The position numbers and the translations under genes were made by a program. Source: CAYFNK01 sp964393215 (lineage in GTDB: Archaea; Nanobdellota; Nanobdellia; SCGC-AAA011-G17; PNOQ01). Taken from it: DNA of 64,000 nucleotides. Under the pieces are notes generated by a model. The model worked only from the letters and a program-made list of their open reading frames with translations, ran no database searches and was not told the DNA's origin. The stretch covers positions 1 through 64,000 of the forward strand of contig CAYMSW010000001.1 of assembly GCA_964393215.1 (NCBI GenBank). The letters run 5' to 3'. Shown piece by piece: positions 1 to 9,344 of this stretch; the stretch's first letter is position 1; the number at the start of each line of letters is the position of its first letter.

Positions 1-59
1 CCTATTTTTGGGCCTAATCCTCTTCTTCTGGATCAGATTCCAAAGTTCTTAAACAAAAC

Positions 60-70
60 CTTTTTATACC
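60..70 (+). promoter_or_regulatory. TATA box of the tRNA-Lys gene
   Basis: The T-rich TTTTTATAC element is centred about 27 nt upstream of the first base of the tRNA, the usual spacing of an archaeal TATA box from its start site. Confidence 0.6.
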
Positions 71-92
71 GAATTTCTTCGCAACTAATTAT

Positions 93-167
93 GGGTTCGT
101 AGCTCAGCTTGGTTAGAGCGTCTGGCTCTTAACCAGAAGGTCGGGGGTTCAAATCCCCTCGGGCCCA
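93..167 (+). tRNA. tRNA-Lys (anticodon CTT)
   Basis: A full cloverleaf can be drawn by hand. The 7-bp acceptor stem is GGGTTCG/CGGGCCC with two G-U pairs, and the discriminator is A. The anticodon stem TCTGG/CCAGA encloses the loop CTCTTAA, giving anticodon CTT. The T-arm GGGGGTTCAAATCCCC is canonical. There is no intron and no encoded CCA. A TATA box lies about 27 nt upstream. Confidence 0.95.
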
Positions 168-216
168 CTTTTACTTACATAACAAATTTAAACTAGTTCT
201 AATAACACATGACAAA

Positions 217-573
217 ATGGAAACACATTATACTCTAAAAGAATTACCACATCCAACAGATGCACCAGCAAGGTTTGAAATTACGGAAGATGGACAAGGA
301 GCACCCCAAATGAAAGGTTACGCCGAACAGCCAGATCCAAATGGAAACTACTATCTCCATATAGAATTTCTGGTATCTGGAGAAGGAGAGAAACCACACT
401 ACGGGCATTTTATGCCAACCTTTGGTGAAAATCCAACACAAACCACACAAAGACTGCACGCTAGCTTAGTAGAACTAGCAAAGAAAAAACTCTTAGATCC
501 AAATGCAGAAGAAGACATTGTTTTGGAAGATCTTACAACTAATGAGAGCTTTACAAACCATCAACTTTCCTAA
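217..573 (+). CDS. hypothetical protein, 118 aa
   Basis: I do not recognise this protein. It is acidic, has no signal peptide or membrane segment, and contains a His/Tyr/Gly-rich middle (YYLHIEF, KPHYGHFMP) followed by a probable helix rich in Leu, Lys and Glu. It lies alone downstream of tRNA-Lys. Its last 23 nt overlap the end of the convergent gene at 551-865. The ATG at 217 is the first in frame. Codon use (AGA, AAA, ATA-rich) matches the neighbours, which supports real coding. Confidence 0.6.
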   Translation: METHYTLKELPHPTDAPARFEITEDGQGAPQMKGYAEQPDPNGNYYLHIEFLVSGEGEKPHYGHFMPTFGENPTQTTQRLHASLVELAKKKLLDPNAEEDIVLEDLTTNESFTNHQLS

Positions 574-865
574 ATTTTTCATCAAACTTTTCTTTTGCTT
601 TTTCTTCTTTATGATAAACCGAATGAGAAGCCAACTTACCAAATAAAGCAGTAGCAACATTAACTACATCGCTTTGATATTCTTTCAAATCTTTATCAGA
701 AATAATTTTCTTTGCTTCATCAAAACATTTCTTCATAAGTTCGATGTTCTCTTTTTCAGCAAGTTTTTCTATCTCTTTTTCTTCTTCTTCAGTCAAAAAA
801 ATCTCTTCCCAAATTGGATAAGAACTAGTTCCAACAGTTCTGGGAAAACTTTTGCTAAAAGCCAT
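551..865 (-). CDS. hypothetical helical protein, 104 aa
   Basis: Not recognised. Residues 25-100 are strongly charged and helical (LTEEEEKEIEKLAEKE), with no membrane segment, so it is probably a small cytosolic alpha-helical protein. It ends inside the convergent gene at 217-573. It starts 2 nt after the stop of the winged-helix gene at 868, so the two are probably co-transcribed. Pairing with a small DNA-binding protein could suggest a regulatory or toxin-antitoxin partner, but nothing in the sequence shows this. Confidence 0.6.
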   Translation of the reverse strand: MAFSKSFPRTVGTSSYPIWEEIFLTEEEEKEIEKLAEKENIELMKKCFDEAKKIISDKDLKEYQSDVVNVATALFGKLASHSVYHKEEKAKEKFDEKFRKVDGL

Positions 866-867
866 AA

Positions 868-1140
868 TTATAGAAGATCTTTTATTTTTTCAATATGATC
901 TGCAACTCTCTCACCATTTTCAGTAAGATTAATTGTCTTAATTCTACCTTTCTTTTCAAAAGTAACTAACCTGTTTTTTTCCATTTCCTGTAGAATTTTT
1001 ACAGCATGAGAGTATGTACAATCGACCTCTTTAGCTAAAACCGACCCATACCTTGCTTTAGGATTATTCCTCAACGCAACCAAAATCATCGACGGTTTAC
1101 GCCTGAAAAACACCTCAAAAATATCTGTATCACTCACCAT
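868..1140 (-). CDS. winged helix-turn-helix transcriptional regulator
   Basis: This small (90 aa) DNA-binding protein has a winged-helix layout. An N-terminal helix is followed by a helix-turn-helix around RYGSVLAKEVDCTYSHAVKI, a recognition helix (LQEMEKNRLV), a wing (TFEKKGRIKTINLT) and a C-terminal helix. The pattern fits the MarR/ArsR-like one-domain regulators common in archaea. No metal-binding cysteine cluster is visible. I chose the ATG at 1140; a GTG two codons upstream at 1146 is possible. It heads a likely two-gene unit with the gene at 551-865, which may be its target or partner. Confidence 0.75.
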   Translation of the reverse strand: MVSDTDIFEVFFRRKPSMILVALRNNPKARYGSVLAKEVDCTYSHAVKILQEMEKNRLVTFEKKGRIKTINLTENGERVADHIEKIKDLL

Positions 1141-1247
1141 TAACACCCAAACCTACTAACTTCTAACTATATTTAAAGGTTTATATTTTAGAAGATATAA
1201 GTAAACTTTTCTCCATTTAAAAAGCTCTTTTTAAACTATTCATCAAA

Positions 1248-1261
1248 ACATTTATATAAAT
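1248..1261 (+). promoter_or_regulatory. TATA box of serS
   Basis: ACATTTATATAAAT is centred about 27 nt before the serS ATG at 1282. The transcript would therefore be leaderless or nearly so. No Shine-Dalgarno sequence precedes the ATG. Confidence 0.65.
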
Positions 1262-1281
1262 TCTAACGTCCAGGTAATCCT

Positions 1282-2559
1282 ATGTTGGACATAAAATTTT
1301 TAAGAGATAACAAGGACAAAGTTATAAATTCTTTGGAAAAAAGAGGAGTTTCTGACAAGAAAGAGATAGTAGAAACAATTCTAGAACATGACAAAAAGTG
1401 GAGATTTCTAAAACAAAAATCAGACAAATTAAGAAGCAAAAGAAACGAATTAACAGACAAAATTAGGATAGAAAAAAAGGAAGGAAAAGATACGAGCCAG
1501 CTATTAAAGCAAGCAAAAGAAGTTCCAAAAAGTTTAGAACAGATTGAAAACGAAATGAATGCACTGAAAAAAGAGATCACAATCAATCTACTAAAAATAC
1601 CAAACATATTACATGATTCAGTTCCAAAAGGAAAAGACGAAAGTGAAAATGTTCCTTTCAAATTTTTTGGAGAGAAAACACAACACGATTTTGAATTAAG
1701 ATCACACGGAGAATTTATAGAAGAAAAAAATCTTGCAAACTTTGATGCAGGAAGAACAAATTCTGGACAAGGATTCAACTATTTAATGAATGATGTTGCA
1801 CTTTTAGACTTAGCTTTGCAAAGATTTGGAATGGATATGCTTGTTGACAAAGGATTCAGACCAGTCTGCCCACCACTAATGTTAAACAAGAAAACAATTG
1901 CAAGCACAATCAACTTAGAAGAGTTCGAAAGCGTAATTTACAAATTAGAAGACGAAGATTTATACCTAATTGCCACAGGAGAACATCCATTAGTATCTTT
2001 ATTCAAGAATAAAACCTTCAGAAAAGAAGATTTGCCAATAAAATTAGCTACAATTACACCTTGTTTTAGAAAAGAAATTGGAAGTAGGGGAGTAGATACA
2101 AAAGGCCTTTTCAGAATGCACCAATTCTACAAAGTAGAGCAAGTTATCATTTCTGACCAAGAAAACTCATGGAAATATTTAGAAGAAATGCAAAATCTTA
2201 GCGAAGAATTCTACAAGAAACTAAAGATTCCATTCAGAGTTGTTGAGATGTGCTCAGGAGATTTGGGCTACAAACAAGCTAAACAATACGATATTGAGGC
2301 ATGGTTCCCAAGGCAAAACGATTACAAAGAAATTACTTCTGCAAGCAACACAACAGATTACCAAGCAGTTCCACTAAACATAAAATACATTGATGGAGAA
2401 GAGAAAAAATACGTTCACATGCTAAACAATACAATGGTGGCTACATCAAGAGCAATGGTAGCAATAATAGAAAACTTCCAAGATAGTCAAGGAAACATAG
2501 TAGTTCCAAAACCGCTAAGGAAACACATGTTCAACATAAAAAAAATAAGGGGGAAATAA
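1282..2559 (+). CDS. serS: seryl-tRNA synthetase
   Basis: This enzyme charges tRNA-Ser with serine. At 425 aa it is the common (bacterial/eukaryotic-like) SerRS, not the rare methanogen form. Residues 1-105 form the long antiparallel coiled-coil arm that grips the tRNA-Ser variable arm. The class II core follows, with motif 2 (TPCFRKEIGSRGVDTKG...FRMHQFYKVEQ) and motif 3 (NNTMVATSRAMVAIIENFQ) complete, plus the serine pocket segment TGEHPLV. A TATA box 27 nt upstream sets the start. The gene at 2561 begins 1 nt after its stop and is probably in the same transcript. Confidence 0.96.
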   Translation: MLDIKFLRDNKDKVINSLEKRGVSDKKEIVETILEHDKKWRFLKQKSDKLRSKRNELTDKIRIEKKEGKDTSQLLKQAKEVPKSLEQIENEMNALKKEITINLLKIPNILHDSVPKGKDESENVPFKFFGEKTQHDFELRSHGEFIEEKNLANFDAGRTNSGQGFNYLMNDVALLDLALQRFGMDMLVDKGFRPVCPPLMLNKKTIASTINLEEFESVIYKLEDEDLYLIATGEHPLVSLFKNKTFRKEDLPIKLATITPCFRKEIGSRGVDTKGLFRMHQFYKVEQVIISDQENSWKYLEEMQNLSEEFYKKLKIPFRVVEMCSGDLGYKQAKQYDIEAWFPRQNDYKEITSASNTTDYQAVPLNIKYIDGEEKKYVHMLNNTMVATSRAMVAIIENFQDSQGNIVVPKPLRKHMFNIKKIRGK

Positions 2560-2560
2560 A

Positions 2561-2803
2561 ATGAGTGAAGAAAACAAAGAATTCAACGTGTATAACGAAG
2601 CCGAAAAGCTAAAAGAAAACGATGAAATAGATCCTGAAGAAGAAGGATTTATGAAGGGATACGAAGATGATATTGACGAAAGTTCTTGCTCAAACTGCAA
2701 CAAAATACTTGAAGATACAGATTTCATTGAAGAAGATATTAATGGAAAAGTGCATAGATTTTGCTCAAGAAAGTGTGCAGATGCCTTTGAAATAAGGCAA
2801 TAA
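2561..2803 (+). CDS. small zinc-binding protein downstream of serS
   Basis: This 80-residue protein has a very acidic N-terminal half. Its C-terminal half has a four-cysteine site: C43-x2-C46 and C68-x3-C72 in the context RFCSRKCADAF, typical of TRASH/YHS-like treble-clef zinc domains. Such domains bind zinc or other metals, or mediate protein contacts. The gene starts 1 nt after the serS stop, so it is translated from the serS message. No specific function can be assigned. Confidence 0.7.
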   Translation: MSEENKEFNVYNEAEKLKENDEIDPEEEGFMKGYEDDIDESSCSNCNKILEDTDFIEEDINGKVHRFCSRKCADAFEIRQ

Positions 2804-2859
2804 TTTCTCTTTTTTCTTATCCAAAACACTTAAAAAAGTCTTTCTTGCCCTAAAACTTC

Positions 2860-5037
2860 ATGGTTGAGCTAATTATTACAGAAAAACCAGCGCAAGCAGA
2901 AAAGATAGCAACAGCACTAGCAGATACGAAACCAACACAAAAAACAGTAAACAAAGTAAAGTATTACGAACTAAAACATAAAGGAAAATCAATACTTGTT
3001 GGTTGTGCAGTTGGACACTTGTTTGGATTAGCAAAAACTGAAAATGGAAATGGATCATATCCAATTTTCAACATTGAATGGAAACCAAAGTATGAGATAG
3101 ATAAAAATGCGGAATACACAAGAAACTATGCAAACGTTCTAAAACAATTAGCAAAAAGAGCAGATAAATTCACAGTTGCAACAGACTACGATGTAGAAGG
3201 ATCCGTTATAGGGTTCAATGTGGTAAAATTCATTTGTAATCAAAAAGATGCAAGGAGGATGAAATTCTCTACTTTAACAAAAGATGAATTAATAGAATCA
3301 TATGAAAAAGCAGCAAAACATCTCGATTTCCACCAGATTGAAGCAGGAAAAACAAGACACCACTTAGATTGGCTATATGGTATAAATATTAGTAATGCAT
3401 TAATGACTTCTATAAAGAATGCAACAAAAAGATTTAGAATAATGTCTTCTGGAAGGGTTCAAGGACCAACCCTAAAATTAATAGTAGAAAAAGAACAAGA
3501 AATAGCAAAATTTGTTCCACAGAAATATTGGGAATTACATTTACAAGGAACTTTAAACAAAACAAAAATAAAAGCAAAACATCAAAAAGACAGATTCATA
3601 AAGAAAGCAGACGTCAAAAAAATACTTACAAAAACAAAGGGAAAAAAGGCAATTATAGAAACAGTTGAAAAGAAAAACCAATCTGTTTCCCCGCCAACAC
3701 CATTCGATCTTACAACTTTACAAACAGAAGCATACAAAACATTGAGAATAACTCCTAAAGAAACGTCCAAGATAGCACAAGATCTTTACACAGCGGGATT
3801 AATATCTTATCCAAGAACAAGTTCCCAAAAACTTCCAAAATCAATTGGCTATCAAAAAATAATAAAGAAATTAGGAAAACAACCTATGCTAAATAAGATT
3901 TGTAATTCACTTCTAGAAAAAAAGATACTAATACCAACAGAAGGAAGAAAAAAGGATCCAGCACATCCAGCAATATATCCAACTGGAGAAATAAGAAGTC
4001 TAGCAGGACGCAACCTTAAACTGTACTCTTTAATTGCAAGAAGATTCCTAGCAACATTTGGAGATAGTGCAAAGAAAGAACACACAAAAGTAAAAATAGA
4101 TGTTAACAAAGAAAAATTCATTCTTACAGGATCAAGAGTAATAGAAAAAGGATGGTATGAAATCTATGGACCATTCATAAAATCTGAGGAAATGATCCTT
4201 CCAAAAATAGAGAAAGGAGACGAAGTAAAACCATACAAGATAATTGATGAAGAAAAGGAAACACAACCTCCAAAGAGATACAGTCAAGCTTCAATAATAA
4301 AAGAAATGGAAACAAGAGGGCTGGGAACAAAGGGAACAAGAGCACTAATACTTGATGCACTTTACCAAAGAAAATATATTGACGGATTACAAGTTACAGC
4401 AACCCCCCTAGGAATGAAATTAATACAAACACTAGAAAAATATTCTCCAGAAATAATTGATGAAAAATTAACAAAAGATTTTGAAAAAGAAATGGAGAAT
4501 ATAAGGGCAAAGAAACAAAAAGAAGCAGTAGTAGTAAAGAAAGCAGAAAAAGTTCTAAAAACAATATTAAACAAATTCAAGAAAAACGAAAGAAACATTG
4601 GAAAATCATTGTTAGTTGCAACTGCAGATGAAAATGTAATTGGTGATTGTCCAAAATGTAAAAAGGGAAAATTAAGATTAATGTTCGGTAAATTTGGCCC
4701 TTTTGTTGCATGTGATCAATATAAAAGCGGGTGTAAAACTATAATGGGCGTTCCAAGAGGCGCACTAATCAAATCGTCAGGAAAGATATGTGATAAGTGT
4801 AAATATCCTAAAGTAAAAGTGATAAAGAAGGGAAAAAGGCCATTAGAATTATGTATAAACAAAGAATGCCCAACAAAAAAGATTGACGTTCCTAAAAAAT
4901 TAAAAAAATGCCCAGACTGTGGCGGAGAAATGGTAGTTAGAAAAAGCATGTACGGAGCATTCATAGCATGCAGTAATTATCCTAAATGTAAACACACAGA
5001 AAATATTGAACACAAGAAAAAGAAAACTAAATCTTAA
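2860..5037 (+). CDS. topA: DNA topoisomerase I (type IA)
   Basis: This enzyme relaxes negative supercoils by single-strand passage. It is 725 aa. The N-terminal TOPRIM domain begins ELIITEKPAQAEKIA and has the acidic DYDVEGS motif. The catalytic tyrosine is Y317 in LISYPRTSSQ. Three C-terminal zinc fingers follow at about residues 595-715: CPKCKKG..C..., CDKCKYP..C..C and CPDCGG..CSNYPKC. All four cysteines of each are present. There is no reverse gyrase helicase domain, which argues against a hyperthermophile. The gene ends 11 nt inside the convergent RadB-like gene. Confidence 0.96.
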   Translation: MVELIITEKPAQAEKIATALADTKPTQKTVNKVKYYELKHKGKSILVGCAVGHLFGLAKTENGNGSYPIFNIEWKPKYEIDKNAEYTRNYANVLKQLAKRADKFTVATDYDVEGSVIGFNVVKFICNQKDARRMKFSTLTKDELIESYEKAAKHLDFHQIEAGKTRHHLDWLYGINISNALMTSIKNATKRFRIMSSGRVQGPTLKLIVEKEQEIAKFVPQKYWELHLQGTLNKTKIKAKHQKDRFIKKADVKKILTKTKGKKAIIETVEKKNQSVSPPTPFDLTTLQTEAYKTLRITPKETSKIAQDLYTAGLISYPRTSSQKLPKSIGYQKIIKKLGKQPMLNKICNSLLEKKILIPTEGRKKDPAHPAIYPTGEIRSLAGRNLKLYSLIARRFLATFGDSAKKEHTKVKIDVNKEKFILTGSRVIEKGWYEIYGPFIKSEEMILPKIEKGDEVKPYKIIDEEKETQPPKRYSQASIIKEMETRGLGTKGTRALILDALYQRKYIDGLQVTATPLGMKLIQTLEKYSPEIIDEKLTKDFEKEMENIRAKKQKEAVVVKKAEKVLKTILNKFKKNERNIGKSLLVATADENVIGDCPKCKKGKLRLMFGKFGPFVACDQYKSGCKTIMGVPRGALIKSSGKICDKCKYPKVKVIKKGKRPLELCINKECPTKKIDVPKKLKKCPDCGGEMVVRKSMYGAFIACSNYPKCKHTENIEHKKKKTKS

Positions 5038-5614
5038 CTAATCCTTTATTTTCAATCTTAAATAAAAATTCTTTCTCATCTGGTTTTATCATTTTGGCTT
5101 TCCTTGGATCTTTACTCAACTCCAAGATATAATCTGAAAAGTTTTGAATCATTTTGCCACCAAGAACTTTTGTACCTTCTTCCCCATCATATATCTGACT
5201 AATCAAAATAACTGGGATATCTTCAGACATATGTCTAAGTTTCCTCAAGATTTGTACAATAACTCTATTTGCTTCAGTGTAATCCTTCTTTAAATCTAAC
5301 CTATAATACAAACCAATATTATCCAATACAACCAAATCAAACTTATCTACCATCTTTTCAAAATGTTCAAGTTTCGAATCTAATTCATAGAGATCTTTAA
5401 GTTCAACAACCAAGAGATTATCTAAAAAGGCAGAGTAATCTGAATCCATTTGTTTTAGCCTTTCAAGAGAAAAACTTTTATCACAATCCAAAAACAAAAC
5501 TTTTTTCTCCCTAAACACATCCAAGGCAGATTGCAAACCAAACGTTGACTTTCCAGTAGCACTTTCTCCATAAACTAAAACAATACCTTTTCCAATTTCA
5601 CCCAAAAAATCCAT
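5027..5614 (-). CDS. radB: RadB-like RecA-family ATPase
   Basis: This is a 195-residue RecA/RAD51-core protein. Walker A is GESATGKST (residues 16-24) and Walker B is KFDLVVLDNIG. A LISQIYDGEEG segment and a C-terminal beta-rich end follow. It lacks the N-terminal helix-hairpin-helix domain of RadA, so it is of the short RadB class that assists recombination. The exact paralogue (RadB or a related KaiC-type ATPase) cannot be settled by eye. It converges on topA with an 11-nt overlap. A family B polymerase and FEN1 lie a few kb away. Confidence 0.75.
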   Translation of the reverse strand: MDFLGEIGKGIVLVYGESATGKSTFGLQSALDVFREKKVLFLDCDKSFSLERLKQMDSDYSAFLDNLLVVELKDLYELDSKLEHFEKMVDKFDLVVLDNIGLYYRLDLKKDYTEANRVIVQILRKLRHMSEDIPVILISQIYDGEEGTKVLGGKMIQNFSDYILELSKDPRKAKMIKPDEKEFLFKIENKGLVKI

Positions 5615-5644
5615 AATAAAAACAATTAAGCCCTTAATTTAAAA

Positions 5645-6598
5645 TTATCCTCTTCCAATAATAATAATCAAATAAATAACATAGAATAGCAACATAATAA
5701 TCCCCTCGGACTTATCTAAGGTATATTTCTTCCCTATAAACATGAATACAAAAAGCAACAAACTAGCAAAAATCAAGAAAGTAACATCAAAGAATGCAAA
5801 CAAAGGTACTGTAACTGGCCTAATAAGAGCTGTAATACCAAGTATGTAAAATATGTTAAATATATTTGATCCAACAATATTTCCAACGGCCAATGAAGAT
5901 TTTTTCTTTATGATGGCAGAAACAGAAACTACCAACTCAGGTAAGGAACTACCAATAGCAATAAACGTAGCGGAAACCAAAAACTGACTAATGCCAACAT
6001 TCTTAGCAATTTTAACAGCATTATCAACAACTAAATTAGAACCGTAAAGAACAGCAGCCAACCCCCCAATGATCATAACTGCAGTCCAAAAGTCCTGATT
6101 CTTTTTTATCCCAACATCAACAACTTTAGCAATTTTTAGGGATCTATAAGAGTAATATAAAAAAGCTACAAAGAAAGAAACAAGAATAAAACCATCAAAC
6201 CTTCCAATAACTGGACTATTTCCAAAAAGAATTTCAGCAGAAAGAATAACCAACAAAGCAATAGCAAATACATTAATTGGAATTTCCTTCCAAACAACCC
6301 TACCGCTAACGGCCAAAGGAATTAATAGGGCAGACAATCCCAAAATAAGCATTGTGTTTGAAATATTACTCCCAATAATATTACCAAGAGCCAATTCTGT
6401 ATTTCCGCCAATCGCAGACAAAATACTGACCATTAATTCTGGTAAAGAAGTTCCAAATGCAAGAACTGTCAAACCAATAATAAGCTCAGAAACTCCAAGC
6501 CTTTTTGCTAAGTTTGTAGACCCTCTAATAAGATAACTAGCACCAACAACTAGCAAAACAAAGCCAATAACCAGATATAGATACTCAAACATATACAA
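5645..6598 (-). CDS. sodium/calcium exchanger family protein (CaCA)
   Basis: A 317-residue integral membrane antiporter. The two inverted alpha-repeats are clear: GTSLPELMVS plus GNIIGSNISNT in the first half, and GSSLPELVVS plus GNIVGSNIFNI in the second. These are the ion-binding signatures of the CaCA superfamily (YrbG/NCX_Mj type), which exchanges Ca2+ or a similar cation for Na+ or H+. About ten hydrophobic segments are visible. Transported ions cannot be told from sequence alone. The gene is divergent from the AbrB-like gene at 6689. Confidence 0.9.
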   Translation of the reverse strand: MYMFEYLYLVIGFVLLVVGASYLIRGSTNLAKRLGVSELIIGLTVLAFGTSLPELMVSILSAIGGNTELALGNIIGSNISNTMLILGLSALLIPLAVSGRVVWKEIPINVFAIALLVILSAEILFGNSPVIGRFDGFILVSFFVAFLYYSYRSLKIAKVVDVGIKKNQDFWTAVMIIGGLAAVLYGSNLVVDNAVKIAKNVGISQFLVSATFIAIGSSLPELVVSVSAIIKKKSSLAVGNIVGSNIFNIFYILGITALIRPVTVPLFAFFDVTFLIFASLLLFVFMFIGKKYTLDKSEGIIMLLFYVIYLIIIIGRG

Positions 6599-6639
6599 AT
6601 CCTGAGTTTTTGATTTTATAAAATTATCCTACCACAACT

Positions 6640-6669
6640 TTTATAAAACGGTATACATTCCCCGTATAC
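6640..6669 (+). promoter_or_regulatory. TATA box with twin GTATAC sites ahead of the AbrB-cdc48 unit
   Basis: TTTATAAAA at about 6640-6648 is followed directly by GTATAC (6651-6656) and a second GTATAC (6664-6669), 13 bp apart. Each copy is a palindrome and together they form an imperfect larger palindrome. They lie between the TATA box and the ATG at 6689, where a bound repressor would block transcription. Confidence 0.5.
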
Positions 6670-6688
6670 ACAAAAATAACTAACCAAA

Positions 6689-7045
6689 ATGAAAGATTTA
6701 TTTGATGCCCAAATTGTTTGCAGCAAATGCAACACAAAAACAAGTAAAAATACCGTCGAGAAAGATGGATTTAGACTAAGATATTCCGAATGTCCAAAAT
6801 GCAAGCAAAAATACTTCCATCCAACAGATATTAAGCAATTCGAAGACTTTAAAAAACTAAGAGAAAGAGAATTTAGAGTAAAATTGAGGATGGTTGGAAA
6901 CAGTTTTTCAGTTACAATACCAAAAGAAATCATAGAATTCGAAGAAAGATTTTTACAAATGGAAAAAGAAATGGATCAAATGATGAGATTATGTTTAGAT
7001 AGACCAGGCAGATTAAGCCTAGAATTTAGAAAGTTAAGGAGATAA
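6689..7045 (+). CDS. zinc-ribbon/AbrB-like DNA-binding protein
   Basis: This 118-aa protein has an N-terminal zinc ribbon (C11-x2-C14 and C35-x2-C38). A short SpoVT/AbrB-type swapped-hairpin segment (VKLRMVGNSFSVTIPKEII) follows at about residues 64-84, then a helical tail. AbrB-type domains usually dimerise and bind DNA, so a transcription regulator is the best guess. It ends 1 nt before the cdc48 ATG and is almost certainly co-transcribed with it. The two GTATAC sites in its promoter could be its own operator, which is inference. Confidence 0.65.
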   Translation: MKDLFDAQIVCSKCNTKTSKNTVEKDGFRLRYSECPKCKQKYFHPTDIKQFEDFKKLREREFRVKLRMVGNSFSVTIPKEIIEFEERFLQMEKEMDQMMRLCLDRPGRLSLEFRKLRR

Positions 7046-7046
7046 A

Positions 7047-9344
7047 ATGGCAAAAGAACAAAAAGAAATGGATCTGAAGGTCATGGAGGCTATGCAGGAA
7101 GAAGCATACAAAGGAATAGTTAGAATTGATGGTCAAGATATGAAAGATATTGGGGTAAGACCTGGAGATATAATTGAAATAGAAGGAAACAGAAAAACAG
7201 TGGGTATTGTAGACAGAGCATATCCAACAGACATCGGAGAATCTGTCATAAGAATGGATGGAATTCTAAGAAGAAATGCCAAAACAGGTATTGGAGAATC
7301 AGTCAAGGTCAGAAAATCAGAAGTTAAAGAAGCAAAGAAAGTTACAATTGCTCCAGCACAACAAGGTGTCATGATAAGAGGAGATCCAAATGGATTGAAA
7401 AGAGGATTATTAGGAAGAGCAGTAGTTGTAGGGGATATTATTTCAATAGGTGGTTCAAACAGAAGAAGATCAACATTCTCTGGAAGTCCATTCGAAGAAA
7501 TGTTTGGAGATATTTTCCAAGATGTTATGGGTTCAGGAGGTTTCATGGGCTCAGTTGGTAGTCTAAGATTCGTAGTTGCAGAATCAAAACCTGCAAACGT
7601 TCCAGTAATTATTACAGAAAGCACAGAGCTACATCTAAGTTCAAAAAAAATAGAAATTAAAGAAGATGCAGTAGCACCAGATGTTACTTACGAAGATATT
7701 GGTGGCTTAGATGAAGAAGTAAAGAAAGTTAGAGAAATGGTAGAGCTTCCAATGAAGCATCCAGAATTATTTGAAAAACTGGGTGTTGAACCGCCAAAAG
7801 GAATCTTACTTTACGGTCCTCCAGGAACAGGTAAAACTCTTTTAGCTAAAGCAGTAGCAAATGAAACTGAAGCAAATTTCATATTAGTTAACGGACCAGA
7901 AATTATGAACAAATTCTACGGAGAATCAGAAAAGAGACTTAGAAAAATATTCGAAGATGCTTCTGAAAAATCACCATCTATAATTTTTATTGATGAATTA
8001 GATGCAATCGCATCCAAGAGAGAAGAAACTCAAGGAGAGGTTGAGAGGAGAGTTGTTGCACAGTTACTAACATTAATGGACGGACTAAACAAAAGAGGAA
8101 ACGTCGTAATCATGGCTGCAACAAACAGAGCTAACTCAATTGATCCAGCATTAAGAAGACCAGGGAGATTCGATAGAGAAATAGTATTCGGAGTTCCAAA
8201 TGAAAAAGGAAGATTGACTATTTTACAAATTCACACAAGAAACATGCCTTTAGCAAAAGGAATCAACCTAAAAGAATTGGCAAAGTTAACACACGGATTT
8301 GTAGGTGCTGACTTACAAGCGCTAGCAAAAGAAGCAGCAATGTCTGCATTGAGAAAAGTACTGCCGGAATTAAACCTAAAAGAAAAAGGAAAGTTGCCAA
8401 CAGGATTTTTAGATAAAGTAAAAATTACAGAAAAAGATTTCCATGACGCACTTAAATTAGTAAGACCTTCTGCAATGAGAGAAGTTCTAGTAGAAAAGCC
8501 AAACATAAGATGGGAAGATGTTGGTGGGTTAGAATCTGTAAAATCAGAACTAAAAGAAGCAGTTGAATGGCCGCTAAAAAATCCAGATTCATTCAAGAGA
8601 CTAGGAATCAAAGCACCAAAAGGAATCTTACTCTATGGTCCGCCGGGAACCGGTAAAACATTACTAGCTAAAGCAGTCGCAGGAGAATCTGAAGCAAACT
8701 TTATAGTTGTAAAGGGACCTGAATTGATGTCCAAATGGGTTGGAGAGTCCGAGAAAGGAATTAGAAAAATATTCTCTAAAGCAAGAGAAGTTTCACCAAC
8801 AATAATTTTATTTGATGAAATAGATTCAATGACTTCAATCGGTGGAGATACACATGAAGTAACATCAAGAGTGGTTTCACAGTTCTTAACTGAGTTAGAT
8901 GGTTTGGAAGAACTTAATGATGTTGTTGTAATTGGAACAACAAACAGACCAGATAAAGTAGACTCAGCACTGTTAAGACCAGGAAGATTCGATAGGATAC
9001 TTTTAGCTCCAGTTCCAGACAAAGAAAGCAGAAAACAAATATTTAACGTACACATACAAGGAATGAAATTAGCAAAAGATGTTGACACTACAAAACTCTC
9101 AGAACTAACTGATATGTATTCTGGTGCAGATATTGATGCAGTTTGCAGGGAATCTGGAATGATCGCACTTAGAAAAGATCTGAACGCAAAAGAAATCACA
9201 ATGGGCAACTTCAAAGAGGCAGTAAATAAAATAAAACCTTCAATAACTGAAAACGATATCAAAAAGTACAAAGAAATTGAAGAGCAATATCTAAAAGTTG
9301 CAAGAGGAGCAGCAATTAGAGAAGCACAACATTACATGGGTTAA
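7047..9344 (+). CDS. cdc48: Cdc48/VAT-type AAA ATPase
   Basis: A 765-residue homologue of p97/VCP, a hexameric unfoldase that prepares proteins for the proteasome. The N domain (double-psi barrel plus C-lobe, about residues 10-200) carries a Gly/Phe-rich insertion near 145-170. Domain D1 has Walker A GPPGTGKT at 257-264 and Walker B IIFIDELDAI. Domain D2 has Walker A at 531-538 and Walker B IILFDEIDSM. Each domain has an RRPGRFD or LRPGRFD arginine finger, so both rings should be active. It shares its transcript with the AbrB-like gene and overlaps the convergent map gene by 4 nt. Confidence 0.96.
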   Translation: MAKEQKEMDLKVMEAMQEEAYKGIVRIDGQDMKDIGVRPGDIIEIEGNRKTVGIVDRAYPTDIGESVIRMDGILRRNAKTGIGESVKVRKSEVKEAKKVTIAPAQQGVMIRGDPNGLKRGLLGRAVVVGDIISIGGSNRRRSTFSGSPFEEMFGDIFQDVMGSGGFMGSVGSLRFVVAESKPANVPVIITESTELHLSSKKIEIKEDAVAPDVTYEDIGGLDEEVKKVREMVELPMKHPELFEKLGVEPPKGILLYGPPGTGKTLLAKAVANETEANFILVNGPEIMNKFYGESEKRLRKIFEDASEKSPSIIFIDELDAIASKREETQGEVERRVVAQLLTLMDGLNKRGNVVIMAATNRANSIDPALRRPGRFDREIVFGVPNEKGRLTILQIHTRNMPLAKGINLKELAKLTHGFVGADLQALAKEAAMSALRKVLPELNLKEKGKLPTGFLDKVKITEKDFHDALKLVRPSAMREVLVEKPNIRWEDVGGLESVKSELKEAVEWPLKNPDSFKRLGIKAPKGILLYGPPGTGKTLLAKAVAGESEANFIVVKGPELMSKWVGESEKGIRKIFSKAREVSPTIILFDEIDSMTSIGGDTHEVTSRVVSQFLTELDGLEELNDVVVIGTTNRPDKVDSALLRPGRFDRILLAPVPDKESRKQIFNVHIQGMKLAKDVDTTKLSELTDMYSGADIDAVCRESGMIALRKDLNAKEITMGNFKEAVNKIKPSITENDIKKYKEIEEQYLKVARGAAIREAQHYMG

